Made by a program: the position numbers and the translations under genes. Below the pieces are notes generated by a model. That model was not told where the DNA came from. It searched no databases and saw only the letters and a list, made by a program, of their open reading frames with translations. A stretch of DNA of 29,114 nucleotides from Ferroglobus sp964463865. GTDB lineage: Archaea > Halobacteriota > Archaeoglobi > Archaeoglobales > Archaeoglobaceae. The stretch is taken from the NCBI GenBank assembly GCA_964463865.1, contig CAYXDX010000015.1:1-29114 (forward strand). Direction: 5' to 3'. Within the stretch, counting starts at the first letter, position 1; each line of letters begins with the position of its first letter. Positions 22,041 to 29,035 of this stretch are shown here, piece after piece.

Positions 22041-22731
22041 CTTTCATCCTCCTCCTGACGAGCTGGTTTCTCTCGGCTATTTTTTCCAGAAACCTTTCGA
22101 AGCTGTCGAAGTCGGAAACCTTCTCCTGCAGAAAAACGCCAGTCCTACCTATCTCTCTCCTCCTTTCGAGGACGCGTATCCTCTCTTCGACTATTTCTAC
22201 GCCTACCCCAAGAATTTTCGCGACTTCGCTTTTGTCCATCTCGTTTATGGGAATCTCGACGTGCCCGACGTCGTTCGGGATTATCAGGACGAGCCTCTTG
22301 TCCACTCCGCAGACGCGCACGTTTTTCCTCAGCTCGTCAAGGGTTATTGCTCCGCCGAACTTGTAAAAATCGAGTTCTCTATCCTTCATCTTTGCCAAAG
22401 GGAAGCTCACGTTAGCGTCCTCTAAGACGAACTCGCCCTTTATGACGTGGTTCGGAGTCGCCTGGACTATCCTCTTCTCGAGGACGGGAAATTCGGACAG
22501 CGCGAGCTCGAGCTTGAAGGAAGGGATTTGAATCGGAACGAAAATGTCAACGTCGCTGCTCTCTTTAACGTCGCCCCTCGCCACGCTTCCGTAAAGAAGC
22601 GAAGGGATTCCGAATTCCTCTAATTTTTCCATTATTCGCTTCGCTACTCTCCTCTTCTCCTCAAGAAGTTTCCACCGCTTCGAGTCGTATCTCACGAGCT
22701 TTCTGCTTCCGTATGTCGCGACCCTCCTCAT
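22033..22731 (-). CDS. Predicted nucleotidyltransferase, COG2413 type
   Basis: 232 residues. An N-terminal nucleotidyltransferase core with GSx10DxD ('LLYGSVARGDVKESSDVDIFV', about 46-66), embedded in a longer protein than the minimal MNT antitoxins. A C-terminal region contains a helix-turn-helix-like segment ('MDKSEVAKILGVGVEIVEERIRVLERRREIG'), as in the archaeal COG2413 family. Substrate unknown. There is no HEPN partner next to it, so it is probably not a toxin-antitoxin component. The N-terminus overlaps the cutA stop by 4 bp, and the two form one unit upstream of lysS. Confidence 0.78.
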   Translation of the reverse strand: MRRVATYGSRKLVRYDSKRWKLLEEKRRVAKRIMEKLEEFGIPSLLYGSVARGDVKESSDVDIFVPIQIPSFKLELALSEFPVLEKRIVQATPNHVIKGEFVLEDANVSFPLAKMKDRELDFYKFGGAITLDELRKNVRVCGVDKRLVLIIPNDVGHVEIPINEMDKSEVAKILGVGVEIVEERIRVLERRREIGRTGVFLQEKVSDFDSFERFLEKIAERNQLVRRRMKDF

Positions 22732-23036
22732 TCTACCGTTTCGTCTATCCAGTCAAGGAATTTTCTGTCGCCCTCCTCCACGTTCAGAGCGCATATGCAC
22801 GGAGTCGTGTAGCTGTGAACTTTCTTTATCTCCTCCTTAACCTCCGAAAACTTCTCCGCTTTCGTCTTTACTATCATCGCCCACTCCTCGTCCTCCTGAA
22901 TCTTCCCTTCCCACCAGTACATCGAGTTTATCTTCCAGTAGTTAACGCAAGCGGCGAGCTTCTTCTCGAGGAGGTGCCTCGCTATTTTTTCAGCCTCTTC
23001 CCTCGAAGACGCCGTGACGTATATGAAGTAATACAT
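22728..23036 (-). CDS. cutA: CutA1 divalent-cation tolerance protein
   Basis: 102-residue trimeric PII-like protein; its physiological role is still uncertain, though it binds copper and has been linked with metal tolerance. The family pattern is clear: 'YVTASSREEAEKIARHLLEKKLAACVNYW', 'SMYWWEGKIQEDEEWAMIVKT' and 'HSYTTPCICALNV...FLDWI'. It starts at ATG 23036 with no Shine-Dalgarno and has a TATA-like box about 27 nt upstream. Confidence 0.95.
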   Translation of the reverse strand: MYYFIYVTASSREEAEKIARHLLEKKLAACVNYWKINSMYWWEGKIQEDEEWAMIVKTKAEKFSEVKEEIKKVHSYTTPCICALNVEEGDRKFLDWIDETVE

Positions 23037-23055
23037 GAAAACTCGTCAATCGAAC

Positions 23056-23066
23056 CGTTATAAATT
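23056..23066 (-). promoter_or_regulatory. TATA-like box for cutA
   Basis: The minus strand reads AATTTATAACG, centred about 26 nt upstream of the ATG at 23036, and lies just beyond the stop of the protease gene (23068). It fits a leaderless start. Confidence 0.45.
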
Positions 23067-23067
23067 T

Positions 23068-23721
23068 TTACCTCGACCTGTAGAACTCTTCGATCTTCCT
23101 CTTGGCGCTGAGCAGCGCCTCTCTTCCCACCATCCTTTCAGCGAACTCGTCCGCAGCTTTTTCAACCTTCTCGTCCGAGATATGGAGAAACGTCAGCAAC
23201 CTGAGGCTTCTGAAGGGTATAGCCACGTTCTGCGTTGCGTGAAACTTCTCGTGGAACATCACGGCAGACAGTTCGTCTTCGTCGAGAATGTCGAGCAAGC
23301 CTTCGGACACGAACACGGACTTACCCACAGTAAAAGCCTTCGGAAGCATCGTTTTTAAAACGAACACTTTCTCGAGTCCGTATTTCTTCGCGAGGTCTGG
23401 ATCTTCCTCGTAACCGAACCTCCTCTTCAGGAACTGCACGTAAATTGACGGAAAAGCGAGAACCAGCAGCAGCGTCGCGAGAGCGTAGGCGAAGTAGTAC
23501 CTCATGAACCAGAACATGTCGCAGGACATCGAGAAGTATACGAGAGGAGCGTTTATCAGCGCCAGGACGTTCATCATCCAGTAAAATCTGACCTTGGAGA
23601 ACGAGTTCTTGGCGAGGGAGTATCCGAGAGCCGAAACGAGAAATCCCGAAATTACGAGAATCGTCAGAGAGCCAAGCTTCGTGTTCGTTAAGCAATAAAC
23701 CGTGCAGCTCAAAGCGTTCAC
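23068..23721 (-). CDS. Membrane metalloprotease, M48/M56 (HtpX/BlaR1-like)
   Basis: 217 residues. The N-terminal half has three hydrophobic segments (about 15-34, 47-64 and 72-92). The C-terminal half carries the zinc motif HExxH as 'MFHEKFHA' (His157, Glu158, His161), with a likely third ligand in 'EKAADEF' (ExxxD, 187-191). This layout resembles BlaR1/MecR1 without the penicillin sensor domain. It overlaps the upstream BlaI-like repressor by 4 bp. The pair recalls the bacterial bla/mec systems in which a membrane protease destroys the repressor; that role here is inference, as is the signal. Confidence 0.78.
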   Translation of the reverse strand: MNALSCTVYCLTNTKLGSLTILVISGFLVSALGYSLAKNSFSKVRFYWMMNVLALINAPLVYFSMSCDMFWFMRYYFAYALATLLLVLAFPSIYVQFLKRRFGYEEDPDLAKKYGLEKVFVLKTMLPKAFTVGKSVFVSEGLLDILDEDELSAVMFHEKFHATQNVAIPFRSLRLLTFLHISDEKVEKAADEFAERMVGREALLSAKRKIEEFYRSR

Positions 23722-24071
23722 TTCTTAACCACCTTCTTGTGGAAGTAATCGACGACTATTTCCCCAAACTTCTCGACGAGCCTGTCGAGGATGTTCTCCA
23801 CGAACTTCCTCTCGACTTCCTCTTCACTCACTGCCGGATAAAACACGAACTTCTTCCTTCCGTCGACGACTTTCTTCTCCTTCCTGACGAACCCGTTTCT
23901 TTCGAGCCTGTCCAGAGTTGCAGCGACGCTCGACATCGGGGCTTCTATGCATCCGGAGATTTCAGAGAGGGTAGCTTCCTTTTTGTTCCACAGACACCGC
24001 ATTATCTTTTCTTCGAGCGGAGAAAAGATTTTCATGTCCTCGCTTAACTCGATCCTCTCCTTCTTTACCAT
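23718..24071 (-). CDS. BlaI/MecI-type winged-helix repressor
   Basis: 117 residues with the BlaI/MecI/CopY pattern: an N-terminal winged helix ('FSPLEEKIMRCLWNKKEATLSEISGCIEAPMSSVAATLDRLERNGFVRKEKKVVDGRKKFVFYPAVSEEE') and a C-terminal helix for dimerisation. It starts at ATG 24071 (no Shine-Dalgarno) and is the first gene of a two-gene unit with a membrane metalloprotease. A perfect palindrome covers its likely TATA box, so autorepression seems probable. In bacteria such repressors are inactivated by proteolysis from a BlaR1-type partner. Confidence 0.85.
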   Translation of the reverse strand: MVKKERIELSEDMKIFSPLEEKIMRCLWNKKEATLSEISGCIEAPMSSVAATLDRLERNGFVRKEKKVVDGRKKFVFYPAVSEEEVERKFVENILDRLVEKFGEIVVDYFHKKVVKK

Positions 24072-24091
24072 TGAACACCGTTATATTCGTC

Positions 24092-24106
24092 AAGTATAAA
24101 ATACTT
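24092..24106 (-). promoter_or_regulatory. Palindromic operator-like site over the BlaI promoter
   Basis: On the plus strand AAGTAT-AAA-ATACTT is a perfect 6-bp inverted repeat with a 3-bp spacer. It includes the TATA element, centred about 28 nt before the BlaI-like ATG. A dimeric winged-helix repressor could bind here and block TATA-binding protein. The palindrome is seen directly; its role as operator is inference. Confidence 0.5.
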
Positions 24107-24108
24107 TT

Positions 24109-24792
24109 TCAAACTATCTCTGCCTCTTCGAAAACCTCCATGCCGCTCTCGGTTATCACATATGGACGCGGCACTCTTAAGTGGGGCATCCTCCTCATCT
24201 TCAAAACCTCGATCGTTAAGATAGCCTCTTCGAGCTCGCTCTTTCTCACCATTTTCAGAACTATGAGTCCGTCAGCCACGTATTCGAGAATTCCGAACTT
24301 CGAATGAATCGGGTTGTTTCTGTCGGACTCGCTCGTAATTATTGCGGTAGCACCGGAGCTTTTTATTACCTTCCTGAACATCGACAGCGCTTTGTATCTA
24401 CCCGCGTCGTCGTAGAGCGTTTCGAGAACGCTTATAGTGTCTATCAGGACTCTTTTAGCACCGAAGCTTGCGAAAATTTCCGACACTTCTTCCTCAACTT
24501 TTTCGAAGCTCCTCTTGACGTCCTCGGCCTCAAGTCTGACTACCTGAACCTTGTCCTCGGGAAGTTTCATACCGAAACTCTCGGCAGTCTCGAAAATGCT
24601 CTCTTCGTCTTCGTCGAAGCTTATCACTATTCCCTTCTCCCCCCTCCTGACTCCCTCGTGTATGAAGTGTAAACCGAGAGTCGTTTTGCCGGTTCCGTAG
24701 CTGCCGATTACTCCAACAACGAACCTTTCCGGAATGCCTCCACCAAGGAGCTTGTCGAGACCCGGAATGCCGGTAGAAAGAATTTTCATCAT
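24109..24792 (-). CDS. KaiC/RAD55-like ATPase with intact P-loop
   Basis: 227 residues, a single RecA/KaiC-type domain. The start 'STGIPGLDKLLGGGIPER' is the KaiC signature; the Walker A 'GSYGTGKTT' is at 30-38; 'SFDEDEESI' carries the acidic catalytic residues; the Walker B-like 'RVLIDTISVL' is near 110-120. Archaea have many such proteins in signalling and DNA-related roles, and the exact function is unknown. It is the last gene of a three-gene unit and overlaps the middle gene by 4 bp. It ends about 37 bp from the start of the BlaI-like gene. Confidence 0.82.
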   Translation of the reverse strand: MMKILSTGIPGLDKLLGGGIPERFVVGVIGSYGTGKTTLGLHFIHEGVRRGEKGIVISFDEDEESIFETAESFGMKLPEDKVQVVRLEAEDVKRSFEKVEEEVSEIFASFGAKRVLIDTISVLETLYDDAGRYKALSMFRKVIKSSGATAIITSESDRNNPIHSKFGILEYVADGLIVLKMVRKSELEEAILTIEVLKMRRMPHLRVPRPYVITESGMEVFEEAEIV

Positions 24793-25541
24793 ATCACCCT
24801 GTGAACCTTAGAAATCACGACTCCCACGAAGGGGTCGAGGCTTACCTCGAACCTCGAAACTTTTTCTCTCTCGAGAAAGGGCATCACGCCGACGAATTTC
24901 CTGAAGAACATCCACCTCTTCAGCTCTCCCTTCTCGTAACTCAGCTCGAAGTCGATCACGATGTCGAACTGATCCAAGAGCTCGTCCTCTCTTTCTCTCG
25001 AAGCGTTCAGAGTGTAATGAAAGGCGAAGATCGAATCACTCCTTCTGCACACCTTTCTCAGACCTTTCAAAAAGTCTATAAGGTCCTTCCACTCCATCTC
25101 GACGCCAACAAGCCTCACGAGGTCAGTTAAAGAGTCGAAGAAGACGAAGCTGTTGTCCTCGACGTCCTCAAAAGCTTCCGAAATCTCCTTCAGAACGTCT
25201 TTTCTTCCGGTTAAACTTCCCGCGCTGCTCAACCCGAGCCACCTTAGAGGGACTATGCTCCTCCTGAAGTAAGACTCGGAAAAGCTCTTAATTTTTAGAC
25301 CCTTCAAAACTTCCTCCGCCCGAGCTTCCGGAAAGTAATTCCGCACCTTGCTCCAGACCTCGTCTTCGAGCTCCGTAACTGAGTAATAGCGAAGCTTCAC
25401 GTCCGGATGCTCTTTGGCGAGGTTCATCATCACGCTCACGCCAAATTCTCTCGCCCCTCCGCCAAGGTTTTCCGAAAAAACCGCCAGACCCGGAGGGATG
25501 TCTCTCTGGTCGACCACGCTTAAACCTATCGGAAACCTCAT
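24789..25541 (-). CDS. KaiC-like paralog lacking a P-loop
   Basis: 250 residues with a RecA/KaiC-like plan but a degenerate nucleotide site. The place of Walker A reads 'SENLGGGAREFG' (23-34), where the lysine and the GKT are lost. A Walker B-like 'SFVFFDSLTDLVRL' remains (near 131-144), and a following 'KVCRRSDSIFAFHYTLN' matches the sensor strand of this fold. It lies between an active-looking KaiC-like gene and a second degenerate one, with 4-bp overlaps on both sides. I read it as a non-hydrolysing partner subunit, which is inference. Confidence 0.65.
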   Translation of the reverse strand: MRFPIGLSVVDQRDIPPGLAVFSENLGGGAREFGVSVMMNLAKEHPDVKLRYYSVTELEDEVWSKVRNYFPEARAEEVLKGLKIKSFSESYFRRSIVPLRWLGLSSAGSLTGRKDVLKEISEAFEDVEDNSFVFFDSLTDLVRLVGVEMEWKDLIDFLKGLRKVCRRSDSIFAFHYTLNASREREDELLDQFDIVIDFELSYEKGELKRWMFFRKFVGVMPFLEREKVSRFEVSLDPFVGVVISKVHRVI

Positions 25542-26110
25542 GATACCTCTATCACCTCATCACTCATTAAAAATATCTGGGAGTATATCGTGTGGTCGAG
25601 CTCTCCGTCGAGGGTGAAGAAGAGCCCTATGAACCCGGAAGTTCTCAGCTTTCCGCTTATCTGCCTCACGAACTTCACGAGAGTTTCGTTGGACTTGTAA
25701 AGGGATATCGTGGAGAGCGAGTCAAGAAAAACGAACTTGAAGTCGGAATTCACGAGGTTCATCGCTCTCTTCAACGCCACCTGAATGTGAACGGGGTCTG
25801 GAGAGTTTACGTATATGCACGCGCCGTTTTCTTCCTCGCTGAACTGCCGTGATACACAGTCCACGAAAACCAGCTTCTCGACGTTGACTCCGGCAGACGA
25901 CAGCAACCTTTTCAAGCTCGAGCACGGCTTGTTGAGGGAAACGTAAACGCCTTCAGCGAAGCTCGTGAAATACCTCAAGACCTCATGAACGACTTCGTTG
26001 TACATTTTCGAGCTGACTTTGAAGAGCAGGATCTCCGCTCCGCAGCTGAGTGCGTTTTCGATTCTCTTTATCAGGTTGCCGACGAAGTCCGCGCTCAGCT
26101 CCGACATCAT
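25538..26110 (-). CDS. Second KaiC-like paralog without P-loop (DUF835-like)
   Basis: 190 residues, more divergent than its neighbour. No Walker A is present; the N-terminal region reads 'CGAEILLFKVSSKMYNEVVHEVLRYF'. A Walker B-like 'KFVFLDSLSTISLYKSNETLVKFVRQI' (about 124-150) and the alternating strands suggest the RecA-like fold, similar to DUF835-type archaeal proteins. Two adjacent ATGs (26110, 26107) follow a GGGAG ribosome-binding site at 26116-26120. A TATA-like CTTTAAAG lies near 26145-26154, so this gene heads the three-gene unit and has a true leader. Confidence 0.6.
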   Translation of the reverse strand: MMSELSADFVGNLIKRIENALSCGAEILLFKVSSKMYNEVVHEVLRYFTSFAEGVYVSLNKPCSSLKRLLSSAGVNVEKLVFVDCVSRQFSEEENGACIYVNSPDPVHIQVALKRAMNLVNSDFKFVFLDSLSTISLYKSNETLVKFVRQISGKLRTSGFIGLFFTLDGELDHTIYSQIFLMSDEVIEVS

Positions 26111-26144
26111 TTCATCTCCCGACGGTGAACTTTTACTCCGAAAT

Positions 26145-26154
26145 CCTTTAAAGC
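26145..26154 (-). promoter_or_regulatory. TATA box of the KaiC-like trio
   Basis: GCTTTAAAGG on the minus strand, centred about 40 nt before the ATG at 26110. The resulting leader of about 14 nt holds the GGGAG Shine-Dalgarno motif at 26116-26120. The rest of 26111-26217 contains nothing else I can name. Confidence 0.4.
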
Positions 26155-26217
26155 TCTTTCGAAGGATTAAGTCAGCGTTTGGATACTTTTCCCGGCATCA
26201 GCTAATTTCTTCAGCCT

Positions 26218-26547
26218 TTATCCTTCCACGACCACTTCAAAATCTCTCACAACGTCCTTTACGAATAAAAAGTGCCTGTCTTTGGTAACGACTCTCAAGC
26301 CGTTGTTTAACGCGATTGCCGAAATAATCACGTCAATTGCCGGTATAGGTTTGCCAACTTTCAAAAGCTCCGTAGAAATTTTCAGAGCTAAATTGTAATC
26401 CGACTTGGAAGGATACAGCACGACGAAGTCGAGCTCTAAAGATTTCGGAAACTCGATGACGTTAAAAATCGTCGTGTAACCTCTAACCTCTCTGTTCTCT
26501 TTATAAAGATCTATCAATTTGCTCGTGTCGTAGAGATTCTTTTCCAT
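26218..26547 (-). CDS. VapC-type PIN-domain ribonuclease toxin
   Basis: 109 residues, a short PIN domain. The four acidic metal ligands are visible: Asp7 ('LYDTSKLIDL'), Glu32 ('TTIFNVIEFPK'), Asp72 ('PAIDVIISAIALNNG') and Asp90 ('VVTKDRHF'). VapC toxins cut tRNA or rRNA and are neutralised by VapB. The start overlaps the antitoxin gene by 34 bp, as expected for translational coupling. It appears intact. Its RNA target cannot be predicted from the sequence. Confidence 0.88.
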   Translation of the reverse strand: MEKNLYDTSKLIDLYKENREVRGYTTIFNVIEFPKSLELDFVVLYPSKSDYNLALKISTELLKVGKPIPAIDVIISAIALNNGLRVVTKDRHFLFVKDVVRDFEVVVEG

Positions 26548-26792
26548 TCCCCATCCCTCATCTTTTCGTAACCTTCAATGGCTTTCTCAAGGCTCAATTC
26601 GTTTAAACTCTTTTTGAAGTCGCCACCAAGCTCTTCCAAGAGTTCTTTCGTGCTGATTTCCTTTCTGCTTTCCTCTAACTTCTTCAGGTAATCCACTATA
26701 GCTTTCCTAACGACTTCGCTCCACCTAATTTCGCTGTGCTCCTTCATCTTTTTGTAAACGTCGTCAGGTATCGACAGGGTTATGTTGGGCAT
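26514..26792 (-). CDS. VapB-type ribbon-helix-helix antitoxin
   Basis: 92 residues from ATG 26792. An N-terminal CopG-like ribbon-helix-helix domain ('NITLSIPDDVYKKMKEHSEIRWSEVVRKAIVDYLKK') is followed by an acidic, flexible C-terminus that would wrap the toxin. An ATG at 26798 would add two residues; I prefer 26792 because a TATA-like box is centred 25 nt upstream of it. It forms the intact VapBC pair with the downstream PIN gene and very likely represses its own promoter. Confidence 0.85.
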   Translation of the reverse strand: MPNITLSIPDDVYKKMKEHSEIRWSEVVRKAIVDYLKKLEESRKEISTKELLEELGGDFKKSLNELSLEKAIEGYEKMRDGEWKRISTTRAN

Positions 26793-26812
26793 ACACATAC
26801 TTATGTGAATTC

Positions 26813-26823
26813 AAATATTTTAA
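26813..26823 (-). promoter_or_regulatory. TATA box for the intact vapBC pair
   Basis: TTAAAATATTT on the minus strand, centred about 25 nt before the preferred vapB ATG. No Shine-Dalgarno precedes that start, which suggests a leaderless transcript. Upstream, 26824-26964 holds no gene that I can support. Confidence 0.4.
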
Positions 26824-26964
26824 GGTTTTTGCGCGTTAGAGTATTTTATCGCCGATATCAGTGGTCAGAACTGACGAGATTGCCAAGATCAGCTCGTCGT
26901 AGAGAGGCGCGCTATTAACGTTTTACATTTTTGTTTAATCACTCCGGAGAATTTCGTCCCTCAC

Positions 26965-27394
26965 TCACGACACGAATTCCGTTACGTTGTTCTCTCCTGT
27001 TGTGTAAACCCTGACAACGTTCTGGTAATTTTTTATCGTTGGACCAAACCGGACAGTTAAGTTTTAACGCCAACGCGATGGAAGGAGCATCGTCAGGAGA
27101 GCTGTTCTTATCTTCCTCTTACTTATCTTCGAATTCTCCGAACGGAATTGCCTCGATTTGCGTCACCAGAAAATTTAAAATTATGTCCAGTTCGTCTAAA
27201 GAGAGTTTTGTCTTTTCGAGCATTTCGTCAATACGTTCGTGAATTTCTACGAACAGATACTCCGGAGCTGCAAAACGAAATTTGCTCAAGATTTTATTTA
27301 CAACAAAAAATCTAAGCGTTCCCCCATTGGCTATAAGAAACGCAAATACGACGTTAGCGTCCACCACTAACGTGGTCTCCGAACCTCTCTGCAA
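26965..27394 (-). pseudogene. Broken PIN-domain toxin gene (one stop, one frameshift)
   Basis: The first 91 codons from TTG 27394 encode the N-terminal part of a PIN domain ('TLVVDANVVFAFLIANGG', 'APEYLFVEIHERIDEML'), then a TAA at 27119-27121. Beyond it the same frame continues as an unmistakable PIN C-terminus ('SSPDDAPSIALALKLNCPVW' then 'SNDK'). After a T6 run on the plus strand (27029-27034) the reading moves to another frame with the expected last strand 'NYQNVVRVYTTGE', ending at TGA 26965-26967. All four acidic PIN residues survive in the joined reading of about 143 codons. So it is a decayed toxin, not a short gene. Confidence 0.72.
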
Positions 27395-27395
27395 T

Positions 27396-27634
27396 CTATC
27401 TGCTGATTTTTTGCCGAGTTCTATGCTTCTTCTCGGTCGAAATCGGGAATTTCTCTTCGAACTTCTCCACTCACTTCCACACAGCCGCGCGAAGCTTTAC
27501 GAATTTCTGAGAGGATTCCCGCCTCTCGTCGAGGATGTTTGAACGTAAGTATCTATTCCGAGCAATCTGATTTCGTTCGGTATCCTTTCTCTTTCGAAGA
27601 TGCTTAGCTCTTCTATAAGTTCTTTCAGCTTCAT
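27396..27634 (-). pseudogene. Probable decayed antitoxin gene upstream of the broken PIN gene
   Basis: ATG 27634 opens a 45-codon frame ('MKLKELIEELSIFERERIPN', then 'EIRLLGIDTYVQ') that runs out of sense after codon 32. Restoring one base in the short A-run near 27544-27546 continues it in a better frame ('NILDERRESSQKFVKLRAAV', 'WK'), then a TGA that could have been TGG, then 'VEKFEEKFPISTEKKHRTRQ'. That reading stops at 27396-27398, one base before the toxin start. About 79 codons directly ahead of a PIN gene fits an antitoxin, and codon use in this frame (AAG, CTC, GAG, AGG) matches the window. The family is not recognised. This stretch and 27635-27689 contain nothing else I can name. Confidence 0.4.
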
Positions 27635-27689
27635 CAAAATTTGTCGAATAATATTCTGGGAAGGTAAGGTTTACGAGTCTAAAACAAAA

Positions 27690-27697
27690 ATTTATAT
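27690..27697 (+). promoter_or_regulatory. TATA box for fmdA
   Basis: TTTATATT preceded by an A-rich element (AAAACAAAAA), which resembles a BRE-TATA pair. It is centred 27 nt before the ATG at 27721, and no ribosome-binding site is present, so a leaderless transcript is likely. Confidence 0.55.
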
Positions 27698-27720
27698 TGT
27701 TTAATCATTATGTAAAAATT

Positions 27721-29013
27721 ATGGCAGAAGACGTAATTTACAACGACTTGTTGACCGACGGAATCATCGGGCCCGACGTGAAAAAGCTTGGAAAAGTTGC
27801 TGACGGAGGAAAGATAGTTTTCGTAACGTCTCCCGGATGCTGGGGTCCGATGATAACTCCAAACATAAAAGGTGGACACGAGGTCGCCGTTCCAGTTGAA
27901 GTGGAGGGTGCAAAGGTCGGAGATGCAGTTGCGATAAAGGTGGAGAAAATAAAAGTTCTGTCGAAAGCGGCAAGCTCTGGAGTCGATCAGCCAGTAGAAG
28001 GAGCCTTCGTCGGAGATCCTTTTGTTGCGAAGAAGTGTCCGAACTGTGGCGAGATGTGGCCGGATTACGAAGTCAAAGGAATCGGGCAGGAAGCTGTGAG
28101 GTGTAAGAAGTGCGGTGCTCCGGCTTCTCCTTTCAGAATGGTGCACGGCTACACGCTCGTCATCGACGGAAGTTTTGCCGTGTCAGTAGACGAAAAGATG
28201 GCGAAGAGCATAGCAGAAAAGTCCAGAGAGTTCGCTGCTCTGCCCAAAAACTCGAAGCAAGTCTCAGTTCTGGTTTTTGGAAAAGCAGACATTCCAGGAA
28301 TGGTTTCTCGCGTTAGACCACACCTCGGTCAGCTCGGAACGATTCCAGCAGTGAACATTCCAGACTCTCACAACGCCGGAGACTTCGGAACCTTCCTCAT
28401 AGACGCTCCGCACCAATACGCGATAACCAGGGAGCAATACGAAACTGCCTTAACCGACGGTCACCTCGACGTTGATTCCGTTAGAGAGGGTTGCGTGGTC
28501 ATAGCTCCGGTAAAGGTCGACGGAGCAGGAATCTACGCCGGCGACGTTCACGCGATGCAGGGAGATGGTGAAGTTGCTGGCCACACAGCCGACGTTTCGG
28601 CAGAGACTACTGTCAGCGTATCTGTGTTGAAAGGATTGACGCTCGAGGGTCCGATTTTGCTTCCTCCTGAAGAAGATCTGCCACCACTCGCGAAGCCCTG
28701 GAAGAAGGACGAGTGGGAGATCGTGGAAAGCGTCGCAAAGAAGAACGGGATTGAAGCTGAACCAGTTGCACCCGTGCAGATCATCGGATCGGGACCCACA
28801 ATAAACGAGGCTGCCGCGAGAGGTTTCGAAAGGGCGGCAAAGCTATTCGGAATGAAGCTCGAAGAAGTTCTGAATCGCGTAACCGTGACCGGAGCGGTGG
28901 AGATAGGAAGGTTGCCGGGAATCGTGCAAGTGTCGATGCAGGTGCCGTTGAGGATTCTCGAAAAGCTCGGAATCGCGGATATGGTCGTGGAGCATTACGA
29001 TCTGCCCTATTGA
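27721..29013 (+). CDS. fmdA: Acetamidase/formamidase family protein with zinc-ribbon insert
   Basis: 430 residues of the FmdA/AmdA family, which hydrolyses formamide or acetamide to the acid and ammonia. Seen: 'PGCWGPMITPN' (38-48), 'GHEVAVPVEVEGAKVGDAVAIKVEKI', 'NIPDSHNAGDFGTFLIDAP', 'HAMQGDGEVAG' and the C-terminal 'VQVSMQVPLRIL'. An insert at about 104-135 carries Cys106, Cys109, Cys128 and Cys131 (CPNC...CKKC), a zinc-ribbon-like element. TTG 27697 would give eight more residues, but ATG 27721 fits the TATA spacing. Substrate is by homology only. A T-run at 29018-29022 may end the transcript. Confidence 0.88.
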   Translation: MAEDVIYNDLLTDGIIGPDVKKLGKVADGGKIVFVTSPGCWGPMITPNIKGGHEVAVPVEVEGAKVGDAVAIKVEKIKVLSKAASSGVDQPVEGAFVGDPFVAKKCPNCGEMWPDYEVKGIGQEAVRCKKCGAPASPFRMVHGYTLVIDGSFAVSVDEKMAKSIAEKSREFAALPKNSKQVSVLVFGKADIPGMVSRVRPHLGQLGTIPAVNIPDSHNAGDFGTFLIDAPHQYAITREQYETALTDGHLDVDSVREGCVVIAPVKVDGAGIYAGDVHAMQGDGEVAGHTADVSAETTVSVSVLKGLTLEGPILLPPEEDLPPLAKPWKKDEWEIVESVAKKNGIEAEPVAPVQIIGSGPTINEAAARGFERAAKLFGMKLEEVLNRVTVTGAVEIGRLPGIVQVSMQVPLRILEKLGIADMVVEHYDLPY

Positions 29014-29035
29014 ACAATTTTTCTCCAACGTTAGC

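Noticed and set aside
22033..22731. COG2413 nucleotidyltransferase as a second MNT antitoxin
   Set aside because: It is far longer than minimal MNT antitoxins and has no HEPN neighbour; cutA and lysS flank it.
26824..26964. Possible small RNA or gene in the gap between vapB and the PIN remnant
   Set aside because: No conserved frame, tRNA-like fold or strong hairpin with a promoter could be supported by eye.
27282..27542. 86-aa plus-strand open frame over the decayed toxin-antitoxin locus
   Set aside because: It is antisense to a clear PIN remnant and has no motif or ribosome-binding site.
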